Positions 45,585 through 57,317 of a DNA stretch of 64,000 nt are shown here, piece after piece (positions within the stretch are counted from its first letter, which is position 1; every line of letters begins with the position of its first letter). The notes under the pieces are model-generated. The model was not told the DNA's origin and made no database searches. It worked only from the letters and a program-made list of their open reading frames with translations. Source of the stretch: Pseudomonas sp. S31 (lineage in GTDB: Bacteria; Pseudomonadota; Gammaproteobacteria; Pseudomonadales; Pseudomonadaceae); assembly GCF_016648105.1 (NCBI RefSeq), contig NZ_JACVVE010000015.1:62001-126000 (forward strand), read 5' to 3'. Made by a program: the position numbers and the translations under genes.

Positions 45585-47144
45585 ATGCGTATCAAAGTGC
45601 ATTGCCAGAACCGCATCGGCATTCTTCGCGACATTCTCAACCTGCTAGTGGAATACGGCATCAACGTGCTGCGAGGCGAAGTCGGTGGCGACCATGGCAA
45701 CGCCATCTACCTGCACTGCCCTAACCTGATCAACCTGCAGTTCCAGGCGCTACGCCCCAAGTTCGAGGCCATTGCCGGCGTGTTCGGCGTCAAGCGCGTG
45801 GGCCTGATGCCCAGCGAGCGGCGGCACATGGAACTCAATGCCCTGCTCGGCGCGCTGGACTTTCCGGTGCTGTCGATCGACATGGGCGGCAGCATCGTCG
45901 CTGGCAATCGCGCGGCGGCGCAGTTGCTGGGCGTGCGAGTGGACGAGGTGCCGGGCCTGCCACTGTCACGTTATGTCGAAGACTTCGACCTGCCCGAGTT
46001 GGTACGGGCCAACAAGTCGCGTATCAATGGCCTGCGCATCAAGGTCAAGAGCGATGTGTTCCTGGCTGATATCGCGCCGTTGCAGTCCGAGCATGACGAC
46101 AGCGAGGCGCTGGCTGGCGCGGTGCTCACCCTGCACCGCGCCGATCGCATCGGTGAGCGCATCTACAACGTGCGCAAGCAGGAGTTGCGCGGCTTCGACA
46201 GCATCTTCCAGAGCTCGCGGGTGATGGCGGCGGTGGTGCGCGAGGCGCGTCGTATGGCGCCGCTGGATGCGCCGTTGCTGATCGAAGGCGAGACCGGCAC
46301 CGGCAAGGAGTTGCTGGCGCGAGCTTGCCATCTGGCCAGCCCGCGTGGACAGTCGCCGCTGATGGCGCTCAATTGCGCCGGCTTGCCCGAATCCATGGCC
46401 GAGACCGAACTGTTCGGCTACGGCCCTGGGGCGTTCGAGGGTGCGCGCGCCGAAGGCAAGCTGGGCCTGCTGGAGCTGACGGCGGGCGGAACGCTGTTCC
46501 TCGACGGTGTCGGCGAGATGAGCCCGCGCCTGCAGGTAAAACTGCTGCGCTTCCTGCAGGATGGTTGCTTCCGCCGAGTAGGCAGCGACGAGGAGGTGTA
46601 TCTGGACGTGCGGGTGATCTGTGCGACCCAGGTCGATTTGTCCGAACTGTGCGCGCGCGGCGAGTTTCGCCAGGACCTTTATCACCGGCTCAACGTGCTG
46701 TCGCTGCATATTCCGCCGCTGCGCGAGTGCATGGATGGCCTGGAAGGGCTGGTGCAGCACTTTCTCGATCAGGCCAGCCGGCAGATCGGCTGCGCCATGC
46801 CGCGTCTGGCGCCGGCGGCGATGGACAAGCTCGGCCAGTACCATTGGCCGGGCAATGTGCGGCAGTTGGAAAACGTATTGTTCCAGGCGGTTTCGTTATG
46901 CGAGGGCGGGGTGGTCAAGAGCGAACATATCCGCTTGCCGGATTATGGCGCACGGCAACCGTTGGGTGATTTTTCCCTGGACGGTGATCTTTCGCAGATT
47001 GTCGGACGATTTGAAAAGGCCGTATTGGAAAGTCTGCAGGCAGAGTTTCCAAGTAGTCGTGCATTGGGGAAACGTTTGGGTGTTTCGCACACGACGATTG
47101 CCAACAAGTTACGGGAATATAACCTGGGCAAGTCGGCGGAATAA
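45585..47144 (+). CDS. phhR: TyrR-family regulator PhhR
   Basis: A 519-residue regulator of aromatic amino acid metabolism: ACT domain (MRIKVHCQNRIGILRDILNL, residues 1-75), PAS domain (~80-190), AAA+ domain with Walker A GETGTGKE and a C-terminal HTH (LGKRLGVSHTTIANKLREY). The sigma-54 contact loop reads GAFEGA instead of GAFTGA, so, like E. coli TyrR, it should work with sigma-70 rather than open sigma-54 promoters. I chose ATG 45585, which gives the family N-terminus; an upstream in-frame extension exists. It activates phhAB, and the aroP boxes suggest a wider regulon. Confidence 0.95.
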   Translation: MRIKVHCQNRIGILRDILNLLVEYGINVLRGEVGGDHGNAIYLHCPNLINLQFQALRPKFEAIAGVFGVKRVGLMPSERRHMELNALLGALDFPVLSIDMGGSIVAGNRAAAQLLGVRVDEVPGLPLSRYVEDFDLPELVRANKSRINGLRIKVKSDVFLADIAPLQSEHDDSEALAGAVLTLHRADRIGERIYNVRKQELRGFDSIFQSSRVMAAVVREARRMAPLDAPLLIEGETGTGKELLARACHLASPRGQSPLMALNCAGLPESMAETELFGYGPGAFEGARAEGKLGLLELTAGGTLFLDGVGEMSPRLQVKLLRFLQDGCFRRVGSDEEVYLDVRVICATQVDLSELCARGEFRQDLYHRLNVLSLHIPPLRECMDGLEGLVQHFLDQASRQIGCAMPRLAPAAMDKLGQYHWPGNVRQLENVLFQAVSLCEGGVVKSEHIRLPDYGARQPLGDFSLDGDLSQIVGRFEKAVLESLQAEFPSSRALGKRLGVSHTTIANKLREYNLGKSAE

Positions 47145-47209
47145 TGAGTGTTTAATTAATCGGCTGTTAATTCAAAACGGATGGTGTCGTTGGCTGGTTT
47201 GCCGGTGAA

Positions 47210-47231
47210 GGGGCCCCCGCAGCAGGGCCCC
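47210..47231 (-). terminator. Hairpin downstream of the DUF2790 gene
   Basis: Perfect 7-bp stem GGGGCCC/GGGCCCC between convergent phhR and the DUF2790 gene; no T-run. Confidence 0.45.
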
Positions 47232-47241
47232 GGATCATCGA

Positions 47242-47502
47242 TCAGCCGTTGGAGCAGCCGTTACCCATCACGCGGTACTCGAGAATGTGCTTCTGGCCCT
47301 GGGAGTCCTCATAGGTCATGCGGGCTGGCACCACTTCGCAGACATTTGGCACTTCGCTCATGGAGATGACGCGGGCGATGTCCAGGTGTTGCGAGTAGCT
47401 GTATTGTTCAACCGGGATCTGCTCGACATCTTTTGCTTCATCGGCCAGTGCCGCGCCGCAAAAACCGCCAAGTACCAATACCAGTAAAGCTTTCATTTTC
47501 AT
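47242..47502 (-). CDS. DUF2790 family periplasmic protein
   Basis: An 86-residue secreted protein: signal peptide to about residue 20 (AALADEA), then the DUF2790 core YSYSQHLDIARVISMSEVP with a Cys pair (VCEVVPARMTYEDS and the terminal GNGCSNG) that could form a disulfide. Many paralogues occur in Pseudomonas; functions are unknown. Two ATGs (47502, 47496) are possible. Confidence 0.85.
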   Translation of the reverse strand: MKMKALLVLVLGGFCGAALADEAKDVEQIPVEQYSYSQHLDIARVISMSEVPNVCEVVPARMTYEDSQGQKHILEYRVMGNGCSNG

Positions 47503-47896
47503 TTTACCTGTCTAAGGTCGTGATGGGGTGCGCGGCGCTTGTGGCGCCGCGAGTACAGCCAAGTTTCAACTATCGGGATTAGAGGGGGATTAACGTTTGC
47601 CTTCGTGGGGGCTGTTACCAGTTGTTAATCGCCTTTGCCTTGTTGGCGAGATGAATTTTATGCCCCGTTAGTTGTGGGAAACAGAGTCCGTTTTGATAAA
47701 GTTTTTTTGCCTTTTGACAGAATCGGTAACAATCGCCCTGGCAGGCCGCCCCGGTTTGCTCCCTTGCCGGGCCGCTGGCCGCGGGCTAGAGGCCCCGCGC
47801 CAGAGCCGAGCGCGATTCGCAACGCTGCGCTACTACCATCGTCGAATGGATTTTCCCGCTCTGGTACAGTTACAAACGATTCATACGGTTTCATAC

Positions 47897-47904
47897 AAAA
47901 ACAA
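47897..47904 (+). promoter_or_regulatory. Hfq/Crc-type CA motif before acsA
   Basis: AAAAACAA, an exact AAnAAnAA match, 10 nt upstream of the GAGG ribosome-binding site of acsA. The remaining 47,503-47,896 spacer holds no recognisable gene. Confidence 0.55.
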
Positions 47905-47926
47905 CTATTACACCGAGGTAACACAG

Positions 47927-49888
<1,962 letters not shown>

Positions 49889-49926
49889 TAGATCCTGGGC
49901 TGCCTGCCAGCCTATGGGCGCTTCCC

Positions 49927-49965
49927 ACAAACCCCGCCAGGGCAATCGGCGGGGTTTGTGCTTTT
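49927..49965 (+). terminator. Intrinsic terminator of acsA
   Basis: Stem ACAAACCCCGCC (49927-49938) and GGCGGGGTTTGT (49948-49959), then GCTTTTCT. Confidence 0.9.
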
Positions 49966-50228
49966 CTGTCACCCGGCATTCATCGGTAACTCTTTGTGTC
50001 ACCGCTTTCGCACGCAAACGGGGCAGGAAGAAACAGCTGTGAATTTTTTCGGTGCATTTTGTAGGCATTTTTTACAAGAGCGCAGCCTTCACTTGCCGTC
50101 CTACAAGGCTTTGCCAATAATAGGCCCGTTAATTGCTAGTTCTCTAGGTCCTGTTCCTTGCGCTCTTGCATATATTGCAGAGGCTGTCAACCTCGCCCGC
50201 CGCAGTTTCTTGCGCTTCTATACGTAGT

Positions 50229-50265
50229 TGTCGCTTTCAAGAAATATCGACTACCGGGCTGTCGT
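50229..50265 (+). promoter_or_regulatory. ArgR-type half-sites upstream of aotJ
   Basis: TGTCGC-N8-AA at 50229-50244 fits the Pseudomonas ArgR half-site exactly; TGTCGT at 50260-50265 is a second, weaker one 31 nt away. The 49,966-50,392 spacer holds no gene that I recognise. Confidence 0.5.
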
Positions 50266-50392
50266 TAAAATGCCACTCACTCGCTCGTGGTCTGCGACCT
50301 TGGTCGATGCCCCGTAGCTGCGTTGTACCCATTCGCAAATCGGGCAGCCGTTACCCCTGCCTTGTATTGCCCCGTGACGATGGAGTTACCTG

Positions 50393-51178
50393 ATGAAGAA
50401 GCTCGCACTGCTTGGCGCCCTGGCGCTGTCCGTGTTTTCCCTGGTGTCGCAGGCCGATGAAAAGCCGCTGAAGATTGGCATCGAAGCCGCCTACCCTCCG
50501 TTCGCCTTCAAGCAGCCCGATGGCAGCATCGCCGGCTTCGACTACGACATCGGCAATGCCTTGTGCGAAGAGATGAAAGCCAAGTGCACCTGGGTCGAGC
50601 AGGAGTTCGACGGCCTGATTCCGGCGCTCAAGGTGCGCAAGATCGACGCTATCCTGTCGTCCATGTCGATCACCGACGACCGCAAGAAGTCGGTCGACTT
50701 CACCAAGCGCTACTACCTGACCCCGGCACGCCTGGTGATGAAGGAAGGCACCACCGTCAGTGAAGGTCTCGACGAGCTCAAGGGCAAGAAGATCGGCGTG
50801 CAGCGTGGCTCGATCCACGACCGTTTCGCCAAGGAAGTGCTGGCGCCGAAGGGCGCTACCGTCGTGCCGTATGGCACCCAGAATGAAATCTACCTGGACG
50901 TCGCCGCTGGACGCCTGGACGGCACCGTTGCCGACGCCACCCTGCTTGAAGATGGCTTCCTGAAGACCGACGCCGGCAAGGGCTTCGCCTTCGTCGGGCC
51001 ATCGTTCACCGACGTGAAGTACTTCGGTGACGGCGTCGGCATCGCCGTGCGCAAGGGCGACGACGCCAACCGCGAGCGCATCAATGCTGCCATCGACGCC
51101 ATCCGCGCCAACGGCAAGTACAAAGAAATCGAGAAGAAGTACTTCAACTTCGATATCTACGGTCCAGACTCGAACTAA
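50393..51178 (+). CDS. aotJ: Arginine/ornithine ABC transporter, periplasmic binding protein AotJ
   Basis: A 261-residue solute-binding protein of the LAO/HisJ type. Signal peptide [20 protein letters not shown], then the family opening [40 protein letters not shown] and [17 protein letters not shown]; one conserved disulfide pair is likely (C near 57 and 64). It delivers ligand to AotQM. GGAG lies 7 nt before the ATG. The gene order with aotQ, aotM, aotP and argR equals the P. aeruginosa cluster except that aotO is absent. Confidence 0.9.
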   Translation: MKKLALLGALALSVFSLVSQADEKPLKIGIEAAYPPFAFKQPDGSIAGFDYDIGNALCEEMKAKCTWVEQEFDGLIPALKVRKIDAILSSMSITDDRKKSVDFTKRYYLTPARLVMKEGTTVSEGLDELKGKKIGVQRGSIHDRFAKEVLAPKGATVVPYGTQNEIYLDVAAGRLDGTVADATLLEDGFLKTDAGKGFAFVGPSFTDVKYFGDGVGIAVRKGDDANRERINAAIDAIRANGKYKEIEKKYFNFDIYGPDSN

Positions 51179-51199
51179 GACGTCGAGTTTCACCGCTCC

Positions 51200-51242
51200 A
51201 ATGGTGCAAACAGCAGAGGCTCTGAGGTTTGCACCATTTTTC
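51200..51242 (+). terminator. Strong intercistronic hairpin between aotJ and aotQ
   Basis: Perfect 12-bp stem AATGGTGCAAAC (51200-51211) and GTTTGCACCATT (51227-51238), followed by TTTCATT. It ends 28 nt before aotQ and likely lowers permease expression relative to the binding protein. Confidence 0.8.
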
Positions 51243-51269
51243 ATTCCCAAGCCCTGAGGAATCCCAATC

Positions 51270-51959
51270 ATGTTGAAAGGCTACGGGGCAGTCATCCTCG
51301 ACGGGGCGTGGCTGACGCTACAGCTCGCCCTGTCGTCGATGGCCCTGGCCATCGTGCTCGGCCTGATCGGCGTGGCGCTGCGTTTGTCGCCGGTGCGCTG
51401 GCTGGCTTGGCTGGGGGATCTGTATTCCACGGTGATTCGTGGCATCCCCGACCTGGTCCTGATCCTGCTGATCTTCTACGGCGGGCAGGACATCATCAAC
51501 CGGCTGGCACCGCTGCTCGGCTACGAGGACTACATCGACCTCAACCCACTGGTTGCCGGTATCGGTACCTTGGGCTTCATATTCGGCGCGTACCTGTCGG
51601 AAACCTTCCGTGGCGCGTTTCTCGGTATCCCCAAGGGCCAGGCCGAGGCCGGGGTGGCCTATGGCATGAGCGCGCGCCAGGTGTTTTTCCGTATCCAGGT
51701 GCCGCAGATGATCCGCCTGGCCATTCCAGGCTTCACCAACAACTGGCTGGTGCTGACCAAGGCCACGGCACTGATCTCGGTGGTCGGCCTGCAGGACATG
51801 ATGTTCAAGGCCAAGCAGGCGGCCGATGCCACCCGCGAACCTTTCACGTTCTTCCTGGCGGTGGCCGCGTTGTATCTGGTTATCACCAGCATCTCGCTGC
51901 TGGCCCTGAAGTATCTCGAGCGCCGCTATTCGGTGGGCGTCAAGGTGGCTGAGCTATGA
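51270..51959 (+). CDS. aotQ: Arginine/ornithine ABC transporter permease AotQ
   Basis: A 229-residue HisQ-like inner-membrane permease with about five helices. The ABC-contact EAA loop reads GIPKGQAEAGVAYGMSARQV (~125-145). It pairs with AotM to form the channel. Its stop overlaps the aotM start (ATGA). Confidence 0.92.
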   Translation: MLKGYGAVILDGAWLTLQLALSSMALAIVLGLIGVALRLSPVRWLAWLGDLYSTVIRGIPDLVLILLIFYGGQDIINRLAPLLGYEDYIDLNPLVAGIGTLGFIFGAYLSETFRGAFLGIPKGQAEAGVAYGMSARQVFFRIQVPQMIRLAIPGFTNNWLVLTKATALISVVGLQDMMFKAKQAADATREPFTFFLAVAALYLVITSISLLALKYLERRYSVGVKVAEL

Positions 51960-52654
51960 TCTTCGACTACAACGTGGTGTGGGAGGCCATGCCGCTTTAC
52001 CTCGGCGGCCTGCTGACCACCCTCAAGCTGCTGGCGCTGTCGTTGTTCTTTGGCCTGCTGGCGGCGATCCCGCTGGGGCTGATGCGGGTGTCCAAGCAGC
52101 CGCTGGTGAACCTTGTCGCCTGGCTGTACACCTACGTGATTCGCGGCACGCCGATGCTGGTGCAGCTGTTCCTGATCTACTACGGCCTGGCCCAGTTCGA
52201 GGCGGTACGCAGCAGCGTATTCTGGCCGTTGCTGTCCAGCGCCACGTTCTGCGCTTGCCTGGCGTTCGCCGTCAATACCAGCGCCTACACGGCGGAGATC
52301 ATCGCCGGCAGTCTCAAGGCCACGCCCCACGGCGAGATCGAGGCGGCCAAGGCCATGGGCATGTCGCGCATGAAGATGTACCGGCGCATCCTGCTACCCT
52401 CGGCCCTGCGCCGGGCGCTGCCGCAGTACAGCAACGAAGTGATCATGATGCTGCAGACCACCAGCCTGGCGTCGATCGTCACCCTGATCGACATCACTGG
52501 CGCCGCGCGTACGGTCAATGCCCAGTACTACCTGCCTTTCGAGGCCTATATCACGGCGGGCGTGTTCTACCTGTGCCTGACCTTCATCCTCGTGCGCCTG
52601 TTCAAGATGGCCGAACGCCGCTGGCTCGGCTACCTGGCGCCGCGCAAGCACTGA
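51956..52654 (+). CDS. aotM: Arginine/ornithine ABC transporter permease AotM
   Basis: A 232-residue HisM-like permease. It has the EAA loop TPHGEIEAAKAMGMSRMKMYR (~122-142) after FAVNTSAYTAEIIAGSLK and ends in a basic cytoplasmic tail (ERRWLGYLAPRKH). Translationally coupled to aotQ by a 4-nt overlap, 22 nt before aotP. Confidence 0.92.
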   Translation: MIFDYNVVWEAMPLYLGGLLTTLKLLALSLFFGLLAAIPLGLMRVSKQPLVNLVAWLYTYVIRGTPMLVQLFLIYYGLAQFEAVRSSVFWPLLSSATFCACLAFAVNTSAYTAEIIAGSLKATPHGEIEAAKAMGMSRMKMYRRILLPSALRRALPQYSNEVIMMLQTTSLASIVTLIDITGAARTVNAQYYLPFEAYITAGVFYLCLTFILVRLFKMAERRWLGYLAPRKH

Positions 52655-52676
52655 ACGCTCTGTGAGAACCGACAGC

Positions 52677-53441
52677 ATGTACAAACTCGAAGTCCAAGAC
52701 CTGCACAAGCGCTATGGCACCCACGAAGTGCTCAAGGGCGTTTCCCTGGCGGCCAAGGCAGGCGATGTGATCAGCATCATCGGCTCCAGTGGTTCGGGCA
52801 AGTCTACTTTCCTGCGCTGCATCAACCTGCTCGAGCAGCCCCACGCCGGCAAGATCCTGCTCAACAACGAGGCGCTCAAGCTGGTCCCCGGCAAGGATGG
52901 CGCGCTCAAGGCCGCCGACCCACGGCAGCTGCAGCGCATGCGCTCGCGCCTGTCGATGGTGTTCCAGCATTTCAACCTGTGGTCGCACATGACCGCGTTG
53001 GAGAATGTGATCGAGGCGCCGGTGCATGTGCTGGGCGTGAACAAGAAAGAAGCGCTGGAAAAGGCCGAGCACTACCTGGCCAAGGTCGGCGTCGCGCATC
53101 GCAAGGATGCTTTCCCCGGGCATATGTCCGGTGGTGAGCAGCAGCGTGTGGCGATTGCCCGAGCGCTGGCCATGGAGCCGGAGGTGATGCTGTTCGACGA
53201 GCCGACCTCGGCGCTCGACCCCGAACTGGTGGGCGATGTGCTCAAGGTCATGCAGGCGCTGGCCCAGGAAGGCCGTACCATGGTGGTGGTGACCCACGAA
53301 ATGGGCTTCGCCCGCGAGGTGTCCAACCAGCTGGTGTTCCTCCACCAGGGCCGGGTGGAAGAGCGCGGCTGCCCCCGCGAGGTGCTGGCCAACCCGCAAT
53401 CGGATCGCCTGCGGCAGTTCCTTTCCGGTAGCCTGAAGTAA
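52677..53441 (+). CDS. aotP: Arginine/ornithine ABC transporter ATPase AotP
   Basis: A 254-residue ATPase energising AotJQM. Walker A is GSSGSGKST, the Q-loop VFQHFNLW, the signature MSGGEQQRVAIARAL, Walker B VMLFDEPTSALD and the switch His VVVTHEMGFA. I chose ATG 52677 (family length 254); a GTG frame begins 5 codons earlier. Confidence 0.94.
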   Translation: MYKLEVQDLHKRYGTHEVLKGVSLAAKAGDVISIIGSSGSGKSTFLRCINLLEQPHAGKILLNNEALKLVPGKDGALKAADPRQLQRMRSRLSMVFQHFNLWSHMTALENVIEAPVHVLGVNKKEALEKAEHYLAKVGVAHRKDAFPGHMSGGEQQRVAIARALAMEPEVMLFDEPTSALDPELVGDVLKVMQALAQEGRTMVVVTHEMGFAREVSNQLVFLHQGRVEERGCPREVLANPQSDRLRQFLSGSLK

Positions 53442-53541
53442 AGGCTGCCGCTTTGCACCAGAATAGGGCATGCTGCGCAACGCGCGCAGCCTGCCCCAGG
53501 CGCCACAGACTCGAACGACCTCAGGTTTCGGACCGTACCCT

Positions 53542-54522
53542 ATGACCACCCAGCGAATCGGTTTTCTCACCTGGCCCAGCACCAAGCCCCTGACCTTGGC
53601 GCTGGCCGAAGAAGTCCTGCAGGTGGCCCAGCAGGTGCATCCGGAAGTGGCCTACGAGCTGGTGTTCCTGCAGGCCGAGCCGGCCGAGGAGGGTGCCTGG
53701 CGCTTGCCGGGCGAGCCCTGGAATGGCCGCCTGGACGGTTGCCACAAGTTGTTCCTGCTGGCCGACGAGCCGCCGCTGGCGGTGGCTTCGGCGCTGGGGG
53801 CCGCGCTCAAGCAGCTGGCTCGCAGCGGTTGCATGATCGGCGGGCTGTCGGCCGGAGTCTATCCATTGGCCCTGCTGGGGTTGGTCGATGGTTACCGCGC
53901 TGCGGTGCACTGGCGCTGGCAGGATGATTTCGCCGAGCGTTTTCCCAAGGTGATCGCCACCAGCCACCTGTTCGACTGGGACCGCGATCGCCTGACGGCG
54001 TGCGGCGGCATGGCGGTGACCGACCTGCTGCTGGCGGTGCTGGCCCGTGACCACGGTGCCGAGCTCGCCGGGGCGGTATCGGAGGAGCTGGTGGTCGAGC
54101 GCATCCGCGAAGGTGGCGAGCGCCAGCGCATTCCCCTGCAGAATCGCCTGGGCTCGAGCCATCCGAAGCTGACCCAGGCGGTGCTGTTGATGGAAGCCAA
54201 CATCGAGGAGCCGCTGACCACCGACGAGATCGCCCAGCACGTGTGCGTGTCGCGCCGGCAGTTGGAACGAATCTTCAAGCAGTACCTCAACCGCGTGCCC
54301 AGCCAGTACTACCTGGAGCTGCGTCTGAACAAGGCGCGGCAGATGCTCATGCAGACCAGCAAGTCGATCATCCAGATCGGGTTGTCCTGCGGGTTCTCCT
54401 CGGGGCCGCATTTTTCCAGTGCCTACCGTAATTTCTTCGGCGCCACGCCGCGTGAAGACCGTAACCAGCGGCGTAACAGCAGCCCGTTCGAGCTGAGCTC
54501 GGCGCCTGCTGAAAAGGGCTGA
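53542..54522 (+). CDS. argR: Arginine-responsive AraC-family regulator ArgR
   Basis: A 326-residue activator/repressor specific to pseudomonads and unrelated to E. coli ArgR. The N-terminal ~190 residues form a DJ-1/PfpI (GATase1-like) domain (MIGGLSAGVYPLALLGLVDG; KVIATSHLFDWDRDRLTACGG); the C-terminal HTH domain has TTDEIAQHVCVSRRQLERIFK and IIQIGLSCGFSSGPHFSSAYRN. It sits at the end of the aot cluster and just before the aru operon, both of which carry TGTCGC sites. I chose ATG 53542; the frame opens 24 codons upstream. Confidence 0.93.
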   Translation: MTTQRIGFLTWPSTKPLTLALAEEVLQVAQQVHPEVAYELVFLQAEPAEEGAWRLPGEPWNGRLDGCHKLFLLADEPPLAVASALGAALKQLARSGCMIGGLSAGVYPLALLGLVDGYRAAVHWRWQDDFAERFPKVIATSHLFDWDRDRLTACGGMAVTDLLLAVLARDHGAELAGAVSEELVVERIREGGERQRIPLQNRLGSSHPKLTQAVLLMEANIEEPLTTDEIAQHVCVSRRQLERIFKQYLNRVPSQYYLELRLNKARQMLMQTSKSIIQIGLSCGFSSGPHFSSAYRNFFGATPREDRNQRRNSSPFELSSAPAEKG

Positions 54523-54540
54523 GTCTTCTGTTGTCTGTCT

Positions 54541-54634
54541 GGCCTCTTCGCGGGTGAACCCGCTCCTACAGGATCCCAGCAGTATTCGAAACCTGTGCGG
54601 TATCTGTAGGAGCGGGTTTACCCGCGAAGAGGCC
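54541..54634. repeat. Inverted pair of REP elements
   Basis: Outer arms ggcctcttcgcggg and cccgcgaagaggcc match exactly. Lies between argR and the aruC control region; left core has gtgaac where others have gtaaac. Confidence 0.87.
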
Positions 54635-54707
54635 ACCCTAGTCAGCATCTCTTGTTGATGTGAACACCCGTTCACCCAGCCCCTTCTCTCCCGTACACTG
54701 CGCCATT

Positions 54708-54724
54708 GCGACAAAATTTGTCGC
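54708..54724. promoter_or_regulatory. 17-bp palindrome made of two facing ArgR half-site cores
   Basis: GCGACAAA-A-TTTGTCGC, perfect arms. The right arm starts TGTCGC-N8-AA (54719-54734), an exact ArgR half-site. Located 141 nt before aruC. Confidence 0.55.
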
Positions 54725-54765
54725 ATTGCCGAAAGCCCCGGTAAAACTGAGGTTTTGCGCTGTAA

Positions 54766-56085
<1,320 letters not shown>

Positions 56086-56227
56086 GGCCCGTTCGCCGGC
56101 GACGCTGCTCCACGGCGGCGCCGGCGATACCGATTTCCAGAGTGGGTGCGTGTTGGCAGGTTGCTGGCGCATCCGCCGTTTTTCCGTGCCGAGCCTTTCG
56201 GCACGCTGACCCGAAAGGAGTGACACC

Positions 56228-57247
56228 ATGCTGGTGATGCGCCCCGCGCAAATGGCTGATCTGAACGAAGTGCAGCGCATGGCTGCCGACAGCCCCATTG
56301 GTGTCACCTCGCTGCCGGACGATGCCGCGCGCCTGGGCGACAAGATCGCCGCCTCGGAAACCTCCTTCGCCGCCGAAGTCATGTTCAATGGCGAGGAAAC
56401 CTACTTCTTCGTGCTCGAGGACAGCGAGACCGGCAAGCTCGCCGGCTGTTCGGCCATCGTCGCCTCGGCCGGTTACTCCGAGCCGTTCTACAGCTTTCGC
56501 AACGAGACCTTCGTGCATGCTTCCCGCGAGCTGAAGATCCACAACAAGATCCACGTGCTTTCACTGTGCCATGACCTCACAGGCAACAGCCTGCTGACCA
56601 GTTTCTACGTGCTGCCTGAGCTGGTGAGCAGCGGCTGGGCCGAACTCAATTCGCGCGGCCGCCTGCTGTTCATGGCCTCGCACCCGGAGCGCTTCGCCGA
56701 CTCGGTGGTCACCGAGATCGTCGGCTACAGCGACGAGCAGGGCGAGTCGCCGTTCTGGGATGCCATCGGGCGCAACTTCTTCGACCTCAACTACGCCGAT
56801 GCCGAGCGCCTGTGCGGCCTGAAAAGCCGCACCTTCCTCGCCGAGCTGATGCCGCACTACCCGATCTACGTGCCGCTGCTGCCGGACCAGGCCCAGGAAG
56901 CCATGGGCCAGGTGCACCCGCGCGCGCAGATCACCTTCGACATCCTGATGCGCGACGGCTTCGAGACCGAGCACTACATCGACATCTTCGATGGCGGTCC
57001 GACCCTGCATGCGCGCACCTCGGGCATCCGTTCGATCGCCCAGAGCCGGGTGGCGCCGGTCAAGCTCGAGGAGACGCCGAGCAAGGGCGGGCGGCCGTAC
57101 CTGGTGTGTAACGGCCTGTTGCAGGACTACCGTGCGGTGCTGCTGGAACTCGACTGGGTGCCGGGCAAACCGGTCGGCCTGGGCAGTGCCGCAGCCGAGG
57201 CGCTGGGAGTGGGCGAGGGCGCGAGCGTGCGCCTGGTCGCGGTCTGA
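56228..57247 (+). CDS. aruF: Arginine N-succinyltransferase subunit alpha AruF
   Basis: A 339-residue AstA-type GNAT-fold enzyme. With AruG it succinylates arginine or ornithine, the first AST step. Conserved parts: VMRPAQMADLNEVQRMA, LCHDLTGNSLLTSFYV, FWDAIGRNFFDLNYADAERL, and FLAELMPHYPIYVPLLP. AAAGGAG precedes the ATG. A small hairpin (GTGCCG/CGGCAC, 56186-56204) lies in the 142-nt gap after aruC. Confidence 0.93.
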   Translation: MLVMRPAQMADLNEVQRMAADSPIGVTSLPDDAARLGDKIAASETSFAAEVMFNGEETYFFVLEDSETGKLAGCSAIVASAGYSEPFYSFRNETFVHASRELKIHNKIHVLSLCHDLTGNSLLTSFYVLPELVSSGWAELNSRGRLLFMASHPERFADSVVTEIVGYSDEQGESPFWDAIGRNFFDLNYADAERLCGLKSRTFLAELMPHYPIYVPLLPDQAQEAMGQVHPRAQITFDILMRDGFETEHYIDIFDGGPTLHARTSGIRSIAQSRVAPVKLEETPSKGGRPYLVCNGLLQDYRAVLLELDWVPGKPVGLGSAAAEALGVGEGASVRLVAV

Positions 57248-57317
57248 AGCCGGGCTGACGACGCCCGCGGTATAGAGAGTTTCGCGCAGGGGGCAAGCCC
57301 GCGCACAAGGAGATAGC

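Noticed and set aside
47735..47765. TGGC...TTGCT as a sigma-54 promoter for acsA
   Set aside because: The GG-GC distance is about 16 nt instead of 10, so it cannot be a -24/-12 element.
50064..50090. TGTA...TTACA inverted repeat before aotJ as a PhhR box
   Set aside because: The distance between half-sites is one base short of the TyrR/PhhR consensus and the context is arginine transport.
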